The position numbers and the translations under genes are program-made. A stretch of DNA of 64,000 bases from an uncultured Alphaproteobacteria bacterium. GTDB lineage: Bacteria > Pseudomonadota > Alphaproteobacteria > HIMB59 > GCA-002718135. The DNA lies in the NCBI GenBank assembly GCA_902601455.1, contig CACKNC010000002.1:41022-105021 (forward strand), read 5' to 3'. This document shows, piece after piece, positions 1 through 9,292 of the stretch (position 1 is its first letter; the number at the start of each line of letters is the position of its first letter). The notes beneath the pieces are model-generated. The model was given only the letters and a program-made list of their open reading frames with translations, was not told the origin of the DNA and did not search any database.

Positions 1-1074
1 TAAAACATTCATATGACCTGGCATTCTTCCTGCAACTGGATGGATTGCGTATCTTACATTAATTCCTGCTTTTTTTAATATATCTCCCATTTCTCTTAGA
101 GCATGTTGTGCTTGAGCTACGGCCATACCATAGCCTGGTACAATTATAACGGAGTCTGCGTTTTTCATAATGTAAGCTGCATCCTCAGCATTACCTTGCT
201 TAACTATTTTATCAGAATTATCACTAGTACTATTTACTGCCTGTTCTCCACCAAACCCGCCTAAAACAACACTTATAATAGATCTATTCATTCCTTTACT
301 CATAATATAACTAAGAATAGCGCCCGAGGCACCGACCAGGGCACCAGTGATTATTAAAAGGTTATTGCTAAGAGTAAAACCAATTCCACATGCTGCCCAT
401 CCAGAATATGAATTAAGCATTGACACAACAACTGGCATATCTGCACCACCAATTGGAATAACAACTAAAAAACCTAATATTATCGATACGGCAACAATTG
501 TCCAAAAAATAGTTGGTGATTGATCTAAAACAAACATAATAATTAGACCAACTATACCAATCAAAATAAGAGCATTTATTGTATGTTGAAATTTAAATAC
601 TATCGGTTTTCCTGAAACAGTTCCTTGAAGTTTGCCAAAGGCAAGAACTGATCCAGAAAATGTTATTGCACCTATAAATGTTCCAATACTCATTTCTATC
701 AAACTACTTGTCCCAATTGATCCTATATTTCCGATTCCAAAAGATGCAGGATCATAAAAAGCTGCAGCTGCTACAAAAACTGCTGCAATACCTACCAAAC
801 TATGAAAAGCAGCAACAAGCTGTGGTAGAGCTGTCATTTCTATTCTTAATGCTATAAACGTACCAATTGCACCTCCTATGATTATAGCGGCACCAATTTC
901 TACATAACTAAGTACAGATTTGAACATCAATGTGGTAATGATTGCAATAATCATTCCAATAATCCCAAAAATATTACCTAATCTAGACGACTCTGGATGA
1001 GATAAACCTCTTAAAGCAAATATGAATAACAAAGCTGATGCTAAATATAAAACTGCAACCATATTTGCCGACAT
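1..1074 (-). CDS. pntB: NAD(P) transhydrogenase subunit beta, partial (C-terminus beyond window)
   Basis: Beta subunit of the proton-translocating NAD(P) transhydrogenase, an inner-membrane enzyme that uses the proton gradient to transfer hydride from NADH to NADP+. The start ATG at 1074 lies 3 bp after the pntAB stop. About 358 residues are present, against roughly 460 for the family. They comprise the multi-helix membrane domain followed by the start of the NADP-binding domain. The last residues visible include HPVAGRMPGHMNVL, a typical PntB segment. The gene is cut by the window edge and is not a pseudogene as far as can be seen. It is the last visible gene of a pnt operon on the minus strand. 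Confidence 0.95.
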   Translation of the reverse strand, partial: MSANMVAVLYLASALLFIFALRGLSHPESSRLGNIFGIIGMIIAIITTLMFKSVLSYVEIGAAIIIGGAIGTFIALRIEMTALPQLVAAFHSLVGIAAVFVAAAAFYDPASFGIGNIGSIGTSSLIEMSIGTFIGAITFSGSVLAFGKLQGTVSGKPIVFKFQHTINALILIGIVGLIIMFVLDQSPTIFWTIVAVSIILGFLVVIPIGGADMPVVVSMLNSYSGWAACGIGFTLSNNLLIITGALVGASGAILSYIMSKGMNRSIISVVLGGFGGEQAVNSTSDNSDKIVKQGNAEDAAYIMKNADSVIIVPGYGMAVAQAQHALREMGDILKKAGINVRYAIHPVAGRMPGHMNVL

Positions 1075-1077
1075 TTC

Positions 1078-1392
1078 TTATGCCTTCTTTTCTTTTTTTG
1101 GTTTTTTCTTAAACATAGATAGCATACGATAAGTAACAATAAATCCACCAAAAATATTTATTGAGGCAAGTACTACCCCTATAATGCCAAAGATTTTTGA
1201 TGTTTCATGTCCTAATGGGCCTGCAGCAAGAATGGCTCCAACAATTATAACACTAGAGATAGCATTAGTAACTCCCATCAAGGGACTATGAAGAGCTGGA
1301 GTTACTGACCAAACTACATAATATCCAATTATACAAGCTAGAAAAAAGACTGTTAAACCAATTACAAAAATTTCAGAACTATGAGCTTCCAT
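1078..1392 (-). CDS. pntAB: NAD(P) transhydrogenase membrane subunit alpha-2
   Basis: A 104-residue membrane subunit corresponding to the C-terminal membrane part of the fused E. coli PntA. Three hydrophobic helices are visible (about residues 8-30, 37-57 and 65-90), followed by a lysine-rich cytosolic tail. It sits between pntAA and pntB with gaps of 1-3 bp, the arrangement known from Rhodospirillum rubrum and other Alphaproteobacteria. It forms part of the proton channel. Assignment rests on size, hydropathy and position. Confidence 0.93.
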   Translation of the reverse strand: MEAHSSEIFVIGLTVFFLACIIGYYVVWSVTPALHSPLMGVTNAISSVIIVGAILAAGPLGHETSKIFGIIGVVLASINIFGGFIVTYRMLSMFKKKPKKEKKA

Positions 1393-1393
1393 A

Positions 1394-2515
1394 TTAATTA
1401 AACTGCTCCAATCTTAGTTTACCCTCATTAGTTAAGACAACTGCATTAACAATCTCGTCTTCCCAATTAAGATTAATTTTTTTATCCTCTTTATTAATAA
1501 TTAAACTAAGAAAATTAAAGATGTTTTTTGCATATAAAGCAGAAGCATCTTTTGCTACTCTTCCAGGTACATTTGCATACCCAATAACTTTTACTCCATT
1601 ATGATCTACAATCTGACCAAGTTTACTAATAGGGCAATTTCCCCCTGCCTCAACTGCTAAATCAACAACAACGGAACCAGATGCCATCGACTCTACCATT
1701 TCTTGAGAAATTAAAACAGGTGCTGTTTTGCCAGGAATAAGAGCAGTGCAAATAACTATGTCTTGTTTAGCTATAGTATCAGCAATTAGTTTGGCTTGCT
1801 TTTTTTTGTATTCATTACTCATTTCTTTAGCATAACCACCTTCTGTTTCAGCATTTGTAGAATCTTCATCTTCTACCATTATAAACTTTCCACCAAGACT
1901 CTCTACTTGCTCTTTTGTAGCAGACCTAACATCAGTTGCTGAAACTACAGCACCTAATCTTTTTGCAGTAGCAATGGCTTGTAATCCTGCAACACCAACG
2001 CCTAATACCATAACTTTAGCAGGGTTGACTCTTCCGGCTGCAGTCATCATCATTGGAAAAGCTTTTCCAAACTGCTCGGCAGCATCTATAACACTTCTAT
2101 AACCTGCTAAATTTGCTTGAGATGATAAAACATCCATACTTTGAGCTCTACTAATTCTTGGAATCAGCTCCATACAACAAGATATTATTTTTTTATTATT
2201 TAATGCATTAAAATATTTTTTATTTTCATAAGGATTAAGAATACCTATTAAAACTGTTTTTTCATTTAACTTATTTAAATCTTCTTCATTTGGCATTTTA
2301 ACACAAAGACAAATATCTGAGTTTAAGCAATCATTTCTGGAAGCTATTTTTGCACCATTTTCTTCATAAAGCTTATTTGGATACCCAGAGTCAATTCCCG
2401 CACCGTCTTCAACAAGAACATTTAAACCTAGTCTTTGAAAAAGTTTAATTGAGTCTGGAGTTAAAGATACTCTATTTTCATCGCTTGAATGTTCTTTTAA
2501 TGCTGATATTTGCAT
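1394..2515 (-). CDS. pntAA: NAD(P) transhydrogenase subunit alpha-1 (NAD(H)-binding)
   Basis: Soluble NAD(H)-binding subunit of the transhydrogenase. It is 373 residues, matching the split alphaproteobacterial form rather than the ~510-residue fused PntA. The N-terminal AlaDH/PNT domain carries the [18 protein letters not shown] motif. A Rossmann domain follows around residues 160-200 with [20 protein letters not shown]. The segment around 218-240 corresponds to the mobile loop. It is co-transcribed with pntAB and pntB, and the upstream ABC1-kinase gene is 12 bp away, so it may share the pepF promoter. Confidence 0.95.
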   Translation of the reverse strand: MQISALKEHSSDENRVSLTPDSIKLFQRLGLNVLVEDGAGIDSGYPNKLYEENGAKIASRNDCLNSDICLCVKMPNEEDLNKLNEKTVLIGILNPYENKKYFNALNNKKIISCCMELIPRISRAQSMDVLSSQANLAGYRSVIDAAEQFGKAFPMMMTAAGRVNPAKVMVLGVGVAGLQAIATAKRLGAVVSATDVRSATKEQVESLGGKFIMVEDEDSTNAETEGGYAKEMSNEYKKKQAKLIADTIAKQDIVICTALIPGKTAPVLISQEMVESMASGSVVVDLAVEAGGNCPISKLGQIVDHNGVKVIGYANVPGRVAKDASALYAKNIFNFLSLIINKEDKKINLNWEDEIVNAVVLTNEGKLRLEQFN

Positions 2516-2527
2516 AAGGGTTTATAA

Positions 2528-3862
2528 TTATAGGTTAACTAATTTTAAAGTATTTTGTTGTTTTTCTGTAAGTTTTTTTTGACTGAAATCATCAATTAAT
2601 TCATGAAATACTCTATACCAATTTACTTCAGCTCTTAAATGCATAAAAACTGAGCCTAGTCCAACAGCTGCTCTATCCATAAAAACAAACTCCTTAGGAG
2701 GTTTAACACCTCCAATTTTTTTTAATTCTTTATGAACTTCTGAAGCAATTTGTGCTCCATAAACACCACTATCGCTCTCTTGAATTTTTTGTATTTTATC
2801 TTCCATTAAAGGTGCGTAAAGAAAATTTGCCCACTTACTGAGTATATTTAACTTCTCTTTAGTAATATCTTCAAAACCCCATTGTTCATAAGCGTGAACT
2901 GCGAGTTGTTCATCATTTTTTTGAAGAGCAAAATATAAATCAATGACACCTTGAATAAATTTTGATTTAAATATTCTCATACAACCAAAGTCATATAGAT
3001 TGATGCTAAGATCATCTTGGACTGAATAGTTTCCTAAATGAGGATCTCCATGAATTACTCCATAGTCAAAAAACGGTTTATACCATGAATAATACATATT
3101 TCTCGCAAGAGAATTTCTAACTTCTTTATTTGCACTCCTATATTCTAGAATTGACTTACCTTCTAACCAAGACATAGTTAAAAGTCTTTTTGAGCTTAGT
3201 TTTTCATAGGTAACAGGTACATGTATAAACTTATCTTTAGAAAATATTTTTCCAAAAACATTCATTAATTTTCTTTCTCTTTCATAATCTAATTCTTCAT
3301 TTAATCGCTCTGTTATTTCCTTATAAACTTCTCCTGTCTTTATGGCTTTATTGTAACTTTGATATATAGAAAAAATCATCTTTAATTGAGAAAGGTCAGC
3401 ACTTACAGCAGATTGCATATCTGGATATTGAAGTTTGCAAGCTACAGTTTCACCATTATTTGTAACTGCTTTATGCACTTGTCCTAAAGAAGCTGCTCTA
3501 GTAGCTTCTTTATCAAATTCTTTGAATTGCTTTTGCCAATTTTGTGATAATTCTGTTGCCATCCTTCTTTTTACAAAGAGCCAACCCATTGGTGGTGCAT
3601 TAGATTGTAAATGCAATAACTCCTTTGTGTATTCATCAGGTAATAAATCAGGTATAGTTGCAGATAGTTGTGCCACTTTCATAAGAGGGCCTTTTATTCC
3701 ACCAAGAGCTTCTCTAATTTCTAATGCATGTTTTTCTTTATCTAGTTTTACACCAAGATATTTCTGACTTGCTAACTTAGTTGCTAGCTTACCTACAACT
3801 CCGCCAACTTGAGCGTATCTTTTTATTTGCTTAGCAATTGATCGTGATTCATTATCTGCCAT
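2528..3862 (-). CDS. ABC1/AarF/UbiB-family atypical kinase
   Basis: A 444-residue ABC1 (UbiB/ADCK) family protein. Members are atypical kinases/ATPases linked to ubiquinone synthesis and lipid homeostasis. Visible family features are a KVAQ version of the signature KxGQ motif around residue 62, an Ala-rich nucleotide loop (RAASLGQVHKA), the VACKLQYP lysine, the catalytic-loop HGDPHLGNYSV and the metal-binding LYDFGC (DFG). No C-terminal transmembrane pair like that of E. coli UbiB is evident, so a soluble ABC1 relative is likelier than UbiB itself. It starts directly after the pepF stop (TAAATG). Confidence 0.88.
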   Translation of the reverse strand: MADNESRSIAKQIKRYAQVGGVVGKLATKLASQKYLGVKLDKEKHALEIREALGGIKGPLMKVAQLSATIPDLLPDEYTKELLHLQSNAPPMGWLFVKRRMATELSQNWQKQFKEFDKEATRAASLGQVHKAVTNNGETVACKLQYPDMQSAVSADLSQLKMIFSIYQSYNKAIKTGEVYKEITERLNEELDYERERKLMNVFGKIFSKDKFIHVPVTYEKLSSKRLLTMSWLEGKSILEYRSANKEVRNSLARNMYYSWYKPFFDYGVIHGDPHLGNYSVQDDLSINLYDFGCMRIFKSKFIQGVIDLYFALQKNDEQLAVHAYEQWGFEDITKEKLNILSKWANFLYAPLMEDKIQKIQESDSGVYGAQIASEVHKELKKIGGVKPPKEFVFMDRAAVGLGSVFMHLRAEVNWYRVFHELIDDFSQKKLTEKQQNTLKLVNL

Positions 3863-5662
3863 TTATAAAGTTTCCAATTCATCAATAAAGCTTTCAATTA
3901 CATTTAAACCTTTTTTCCAAAAAGATTTTTTTGATAGATTTAAATTAAATGGACTAAACAGTTCATTATATTTTTTAGAACCTCCACTTTTAAGGAGATT
4001 GATATATTTGTCTTCAAAATTTTGTAGCCCTTTTTCATAGGTATTAAACAACGAATTTACTAAGCAGTCTCCAAATGCATATGCATACACATAAAATGGA
4101 GAATGAATAAAATGAGGTATATAGCTCCAGAAGTATTTATATTCTTCTTCAAATTTAATAGACGGTCCCAAACTAGTTTTTTGAACATCCATCCAGATTG
4201 AGCATATTTGATCAATACTTAGTTCTGTACTTTTTCTTAAAGTATGAACTTCTTTTTCAAATTGAAAAAAGGCTATTTGTCTAATTACTGTATTAAGCAT
4301 ATCCTCTACCTTATTAGCTAAAAGAGCTTTTCTTTCTTTTTTAGAGTTTGCTTGTTCAAGTATTGATTTAAATGTAAGCATTTCTCCAAATACACTAGCA
4401 GTCTCAGCAAGTGTTAAGGGTGTTGAAGCATTAAAGTGTGTTTGGTTTTGACCAGCCAAATATTGATGAACTCCATGACCTAATTCATGAGCTAAAGTTG
4501 CAACATCTCTTGTTTTTCCTTGAAAATTAACAAGAATAAAGGGATGAACACTAGCTACAGTAGAGGCAGCAAATGCACCAGGCGATTTACCTTCTAAAAC
4601 AGGGGCATGAATCCATCTTTCATCAAAGAATTTTTTTACAATATTTCCAATAATAGGATTAAATTCTGAATAAGCATCAACAACAGTATTTTGTGCTTCC
4701 CTCCAAGTAAAAGTTTTGGAACTTTGGAAAGGCAAGGGGGCATTTCTATCCCAATACATAAGAAATTTTTTTTCAAACCATTTAGCTTTTAATGCATAAT
4801 ATCGGTGAGAAAGTTTGGGATAGTATTCAATGACTGAACTAACAAGACTATCTACTACAGAGTCCTCAACAACATTTGATAAATTTCTCGCACTTACAGG
4901 ATTTGGAAGTTTTCTCCAGCTATCATTTATTGATTTATCTTTTGCTAAGGTATTTGTAATGGTAGAAAATATTTTAATATTGTTACCTAAAACTTTTCCA
5001 ACTGATTTGGCTGCCAACTTACGAGTAGATTCATTTTTATCTGACATATAATTGAATATCTGCGCACTAGTTAATTCTTGTTTTTTAAAGGGAAATTTTA
5101 AAGAAGCTATTAAATCATCAAATAATCTTATCCACGCAGAATGAGAGGTAATACTTTTATCCTGAAGTATTTTTTCGATTTTTAAATCTAATTGGTAAGG
5201 TTTAAATGATCGTTTATTAATAATCCAATTTTTATAAATTTGTAAATTTGGACTTTTAACAAGTTTGTCAATTTGTTTTTCTGTAATTTGATTTAGCTCT
5301 AATGTAAAAAAAATTATTGAAGAGGCATATTTAGTTATCGTCTCTTGCATTTGTTGATAGAATATTTTATTTTTTTCGTTATTACCATCTTCTGCAACCA
5401 ATAAATGAGCATAGGATAATATTTTATCCATCAACTCATCTATTCGCTCAAGTTGCTTAATTGCTTTGTACAAATTATCAGCAGAAAGTGTGTTAACTTT
5501 ATTTAAGTATTTTTTTTCAAAATTTTGAGTATTTTTTTTTATATCATTCAAATTTCTAATTATGCTTTTATCATTTTGGGAATTGTACAAATCTTTAAGG
5601 TTCCAAACAGGGAGTTTTCCATGTTTTTTTGATGCATTAGTTTGATTATTTTTTGTATTCAT
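3863..5662 (-). CDS. pepF: M3-family oligoendopeptidase F
   Basis: Zinc metallopeptidase of the M3B/PepF family that cleaves short peptides in the cytosol. Length 599 residues is normal. The zinc site HELGH is visible in LAHELGHGVHQYL, with the downstream glutamate in a TLAETASVFGEML segment, the standard gluzincin third ligand region. No signal peptide is seen. It is the first gene of the minus-strand pepF-ABC1-pnt run and is divergent from the acyl-CoA synthetase across 54 bp. A peptide ABC transporter at 22539-27765 could supply its substrates, but the two loci are not linked. Confidence 0.95.
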   Translation of the reverse strand: MNTKNNQTNASKKHGKLPVWNLKDLYNSQNDKSIIRNLNDIKKNTQNFEKKYLNKVNTLSADNLYKAIKQLERIDELMDKILSYAHLLVAEDGNNEKNKIFYQQMQETITKYASSIIFFTLELNQITEKQIDKLVKSPNLQIYKNWIINKRSFKPYQLDLKIEKILQDKSITSHSAWIRLFDDLIASLKFPFKKQELTSAQIFNYMSDKNESTRKLAAKSVGKVLGNNIKIFSTITNTLAKDKSINDSWRKLPNPVSARNLSNVVEDSVVDSLVSSVIEYYPKLSHRYYALKAKWFEKKFLMYWDRNAPLPFQSSKTFTWREAQNTVVDAYSEFNPIIGNIVKKFFDERWIHAPVLEGKSPGAFAASTVASVHPFILVNFQGKTRDVATLAHELGHGVHQYLAGQNQTHFNASTPLTLAETASVFGEMLTFKSILEQANSKKERKALLANKVEDMLNTVIRQIAFFQFEKEVHTLRKSTELSIDQICSIWMDVQKTSLGPSIKFEEEYKYFWSYIPHFIHSPFYVYAYAFGDCLVNSLFNTYEKGLQNFEDKYINLLKSGGSKKYNELFSPFNLNLSKKSFWKKGLNVIESFIDELETL

Positions 5663-5716
5663 AGTATGAAAATAATATAGGTATTAATTATAGTGTTTGT
5701 AGGGAGGTAAAGTCAA

Positions 5717-7507
5717 ATGTCTATCAATTTCGATAATTATAATAACATTGTTGCTATGTTTTTTGAAAAATCAAAAGAGATGAAAGATAAACCTTATTTG
5801 TGGAAAAAAAATAATAACGAATTTGAGTCACTGTCTTGGAAAAATGTTGAGTTATTAGTTAAGTCTATTGCGAGATCTCTTATAGGGTTGGGCGTTTTAA
5901 AAGGTGATAGAGTTGTAATTTTATCTGAAAATAGACCAGAATGGCAAATTGCAGATTTAGCTATAATGTCAATTGGTGCAATAACTGTCCCTGTTTATAC
6001 AACAAGCACTACTTCTGACTACAGTCATGTTATCAATCATTCTGGTGCAAGGTGCATGATTATATCCTCTCACGAACTTTGTCTTAAAGCTCTTCCTGCA
6101 TTAGAGAGTTCCTCAGATTGTAAAAGCATTATTAAGATTGATGATGATAATCATTCATACGATAACCCTGTTAATGTTTTGCAGTGGAGTGATCTTATAA
6201 AAAGTCAAGAAAACCAAAATTATAATTTTGATGATGAAATTAAATCTATAAAAAGAATTGATACTGCCTGCATAATATATACATCAGGGACTGGCGGAAA
6301 CCCAAAAGGAGTTATGTTAAGTCATGGAGCAATGCTATCAAACTGTACAGGCGCACAAGTATTATTAAAAAATCTTTTAGAAGGTATGGATGAGATTAAA
6401 TTTCTTTCCTGGCTTCCTTTATCTCATTCTTATGAACATACATTACAATTTTTTACTTTAGGCATTGGTGCTCAAGTTTATTACTCTGAAGGTATTGATA
6501 AGTTAGTAATTAATATGGGTGAAGTTAGTCCTCATTTTATGACTGCTGTTCCAAGATTTTATGATTCTTTGCATACAAGAATTTCTCAAGGTTTAAAAAA
6601 ACAAGGTAAATTAAGCCAAGCTCTTTTCGCAACCACTCTAAGATTAGGTAAAAAGAAATATAATGGAGAAAAACTTAGTTTTATTGAAAGTTTTACAAAT
6701 AGTATTCTTGATAAATTAGTAAGAAGAAAGGTTAATAAAAGATTTGGTGGATCGTTGAAGGCTCTTATTTCAGGTGGTTCAGCTCTAAATTTTGAAGTAG
6801 GATTATATTTAACAGCTTTAGGATTACCTCTATTACAGGGTTATGGACAAACCGAAACTGCTCCCGTGGTTTCTGCTAATCCTCCAGAAAAAGTAAAACT
6901 AGATACTGTTGGACCACTTTTCCATGGTGTTAAAGTTAAAATTGCTGATGATGGCGAAATATTAGTCAGTGGGGAAAACGTTATGAATGGATATTGGAAT
7001 GATCCAGATGCTACATCTAAAACTCTTATTGATGGATGGGTACATACGGGAGATATAGGTGAGTTTGATGAAGAAAATTATCTTAAAATTACCGATAGAA
7101 AAAAAGATATTCTTGTTAATGCCGGTGGAGATAATATTTCTCCATCCAGAGTTGAAGCAAAACTTGATATTGAACCTGAAATAGCACAATCTATGCTTTA
7201 CGGAGATTTTAAAAATTATTTAGTTGCCGTTATTGTTCCAGATAAAGATTTTGCAATAAATTGGGCAAAAGAAAATTCTAAAGATGAAAATTTTGGCTCT
7301 ATTGTTAAAGATGAAAATTTTAATAAAGTAATGAAAGAAGTAGTAAATAAGGTAAATAAAAATTTATCTGTAATTGAACAGGTCAGAAAATTTATACTAA
7401 TTGATCATGAGTTTACAATTGAAAATAGCATGATGACACCTTCAATGAAAGTTCGTCGTTTTGCAGTAAAAGATAAATATGGCGATCAATTAGAAGACCT
7501 TTACTAA
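5717..7507 (+). CDS. Long-chain acyl-CoA synthetase (AMP-forming)
   Basis: ATP-dependent fatty acid-CoA ligase of the ANL superfamily, 596 residues. The P-loop-like motif IIYTSGTGGNPKGVMLSHG, the A5 motif GYGQTETAPV, the A7 motif GWVHTGDIG and the A8 hinge ITDRKKDILVNAGGDNISP are all visible. It has the N-terminal features of the FAA1/FadD15-like long-chain group. A strong GGAGGT ribosome-binding site at about 5703-5708 fixes the start. It activates fatty acids for beta-oxidation or phospholipid synthesis. Chain-length preference cannot be read from the sequence. Confidence 0.93.
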   Translation: MSINFDNYNNIVAMFFEKSKEMKDKPYLWKKNNNEFESLSWKNVELLVKSIARSLIGLGVLKGDRVVILSENRPEWQIADLAIMSIGAITVPVYTTSTTSDYSHVINHSGARCMIISSHELCLKALPALESSSDCKSIIKIDDDNHSYDNPVNVLQWSDLIKSQENQNYNFDDEIKSIKRIDTACIIYTSGTGGNPKGVMLSHGAMLSNCTGAQVLLKNLLEGMDEIKFLSWLPLSHSYEHTLQFFTLGIGAQVYYSEGIDKLVINMGEVSPHFMTAVPRFYDSLHTRISQGLKKQGKLSQALFATTLRLGKKKYNGEKLSFIESFTNSILDKLVRRKVNKRFGGSLKALISGGSALNFEVGLYLTALGLPLLQGYGQTETAPVVSANPPEKVKLDTVGPLFHGVKVKIADDGEILVSGENVMNGYWNDPDATSKTLIDGWVHTGDIGEFDEENYLKITDRKKDILVNAGGDNISPSRVEAKLDIEPEIAQSMLYGDFKNYLVAVIVPDKDFAINWAKENSKDENFGSIVKDENFNKVMKEVVNKVNKNLSVIEQVRKFILIDHEFTIENSMMTPSMKVRRFAVKDKYGDQLEDLY

Positions 7508-7509
7508 TA

Positions 7510-7794
7510 CTATTTTGTATTAAAATCTTTTAATTGTTCTTTAGTTGCCTCTTTTTGATATTTCCTTTTCCATTCATCGTAAGGCATTCCATAAACTAAT
7601 TCTCTTGATTGATTATAATCTAGGGATATATTCTTCTTTTCAGCAGCTGCTAAATACCATTTAGATAAACAGTTTCTACAGAAGCCTGATAAGTTCATTA
7701 GATCTATATTTTGAACATCAGTTCTTGTTTGTAAGTGAGTTATTAATCTTTCAGCAACATCTGCTAGTAGTTCTCTATCAAATTTTTTATTCAT
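7510..7794 (-). CDS. DUF1244 domain-containing protein
   Basis: A small 94-residue protein of the DUF1244 family, common in Proteobacteria and without a known function. The family core is visible: a CRNCLSKWY cysteine-containing segment (residues about 39-47) followed by GMPYDEWKRKYQ. It is probably cytosolic, as there is no signal or membrane segment. It is convergent with the acyl-CoA synthetase (2 bp gap) and divergent from pyruvate kinase. Confidence 0.85.
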   Translation of the reverse strand: MNKKFDRELLADVAERLITHLQTRTDVQNIDLMNLSGFCRNCLSKWYLAAAEKKNISLDYNQSRELVYGMPYDEWKRKYQKEATKEQLKDFNTK

Positions 7795-7802
7795 AATGGC
7801 TC

Positions 7803-7852
7803 AATTAAGTTTAAATTAAGTTAAATTAAATATATAAACATTTATAAATTAA
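7803..7852 (+). promoter_or_regulatory. Phased AATTAA repeats upstream of pyk
   Basis: Three AATTAA-type blocks (AATTAAGTT at 7803 and 7814, AATTAAAT at 7824) recur with a 10-11 bp period, matching the DNA helical repeat. They are followed by an AT-only stretch up to the pyk start. This arrangement is expected to bend DNA or act as an UP-like element in the pyk/DUF1244 divergent promoter region. No clear -35/-10 pair can be chosen. Confidence 0.35.
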
Positions 7853-9292
7853 ATGAAACGTAATAGAAAAGCTAAAATTTTAGCAACTTTAGGTCCTGCA
7901 TCATCTTCAAGTGATATAATCGAAAGGCTATTTAAGTCTGGATGTGATGTATTTAGACTGAATTTCTCTCATGGCTCAGTAGAAACTCACCGTCAAAATT
8001 TACAAAGTATAAGAGCTCTAGAAGAAAAATATGATCATGCATCATGTATTTTAGCAGATTTACAAGGCCCCAAACTACGAGTTGGAGAATTTAAAAATAC
8101 TGATGAGTCTCTAAAGAAAGGGCAAACATTTATATTAGATACTAATTCAGAATTAGGTGATCACAAACGAGTAAATTTTCCTCATTCTGAAATTTATGAA
8201 CATTTAACGCCCAACTGTACACTATTAATAAATGATGGAAGAATAAGACTTCAGGTAATTGAACAACATAAAGATAAATTAATCACTGAAGTTTTAAATG
8301 ATGGAATTATTTCAAACAATAAAGGTGTCAATATTCCTGATGTTATACTTCCTATAGATTCAATGACAAATAAGGATAGAGCAGATTTACAAAAAGCTCT
8401 TGATATGAATGTTGATTGGGTTGCTCTTTCTTTTGTTCAACAAGCTGAAGATATAACTAAGTTAAAGAAGATTGTTAATGGAAAAGCAATGATAATGGCT
8501 AAAATAGAAAAACCATCCGCTGTTAAAAATATAGATGAAATCATAAAAGTTGCTGATGGTATTATGATTGCAAGGGGTGATCTTGGAGTAGAAATGCCCA
8601 CTGAAAATGTTCCAATAGTTCAAAAAAATATTATTAAGAGATGTCGTTATTTTGGAAAACCAGTAGTTGTTGCAACACAGATGCTCGAAAGTATGATATC
8701 AAATTTAGTACCAACAAGAGCTGAAGCATCTGACGTTGCCAATGCAATTTATGACGGAACTGATGCCGTTATGTTATCAGGTGAGTCTGCAGTTGGTGAC
8801 TATCCTATTGAGTCAGTATCAACAATGAACAGTATCATTGAAAATGTAGAGAAAGATAAAAATAATTTTAATTTAGAAATTGAAAATAATGAAAGTTTTA
8901 AAACAATTGATGATACAGATGCAATTACAAGTGCTGCCTATTCTATAGCTAATAATGCTGGTGCAAAAGCGATAATAACATTTTCTGTAAGTGGAAAAAC
9001 TACTTTAAGGATGGCACGTGAAAGAGCGCCAGTACAAATAATTGGTCTTTCCCCGAACATTACAACAGCGAGAAAAATGCAAATTGCTTGGGGAGTAAAT
9101 TCATGTCACTCCACTCAAGACGCAGCTAATACAACTGAAATGGTAAATATAGCATGCAGTGTAGTAAAAAATAAAAATTTAGTTAAAGCTGATGATAGCG
9201 TCATCATCACTGCAGGAGTTCCGTTTGGAAATGCTGGAACAACTAATTTATTAAGAATAGCAAAAATTATTGAAGATAAAAACCTTACTTAA
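7853..9292 (+). CDS. pyk: Pyruvate kinase
   Basis: Converts phosphoenolpyruvate and ADP to pyruvate and ATP. It is 479 residues, the normal bacterial length. Visible motifs are the N-terminal KILATLGPAS, NFSHGS, the catalytic-lysine signature IMAKIEKPSAVKNIDEI and the Mg-binding IARGDLGVEMP, followed by the C-terminal regulatory domain with NAGAKAIITFSVSGKT. The last 8 bp overlap the convergent aminotransferase gene. It would receive triose phosphate made by the sugar-acid island at 45838-64000. Confidence 0.97.
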   Translation: MKRNRKAKILATLGPASSSSDIIERLFKSGCDVFRLNFSHGSVETHRQNLQSIRALEEKYDHASCILADLQGPKLRVGEFKNTDESLKKGQTFILDTNSELGDHKRVNFPHSEIYEHLTPNCTLLINDGRIRLQVIEQHKDKLITEVLNDGIISNNKGVNIPDVILPIDSMTNKDRADLQKALDMNVDWVALSFVQQAEDITKLKKIVNGKAMIMAKIEKPSAVKNIDEIIKVADGIMIARGDLGVEMPTENVPIVQKNIIKRCRYFGKPVVVATQMLESMISNLVPTRAEASDVANAIYDGTDAVMLSGESAVGDYPIESVSTMNSIIENVEKDKNNFNLEIENNESFKTIDDTDAITSAAYSIANNAGAKAIITFSVSGKTTLRMARERAPVQIIGLSPNITTARKMQIAWGVNSCHSTQDAANTTEMVNIACSVVKNKNLVKADDSVIITAGVPFGNAGTTNLLRIAKIIEDKNLT

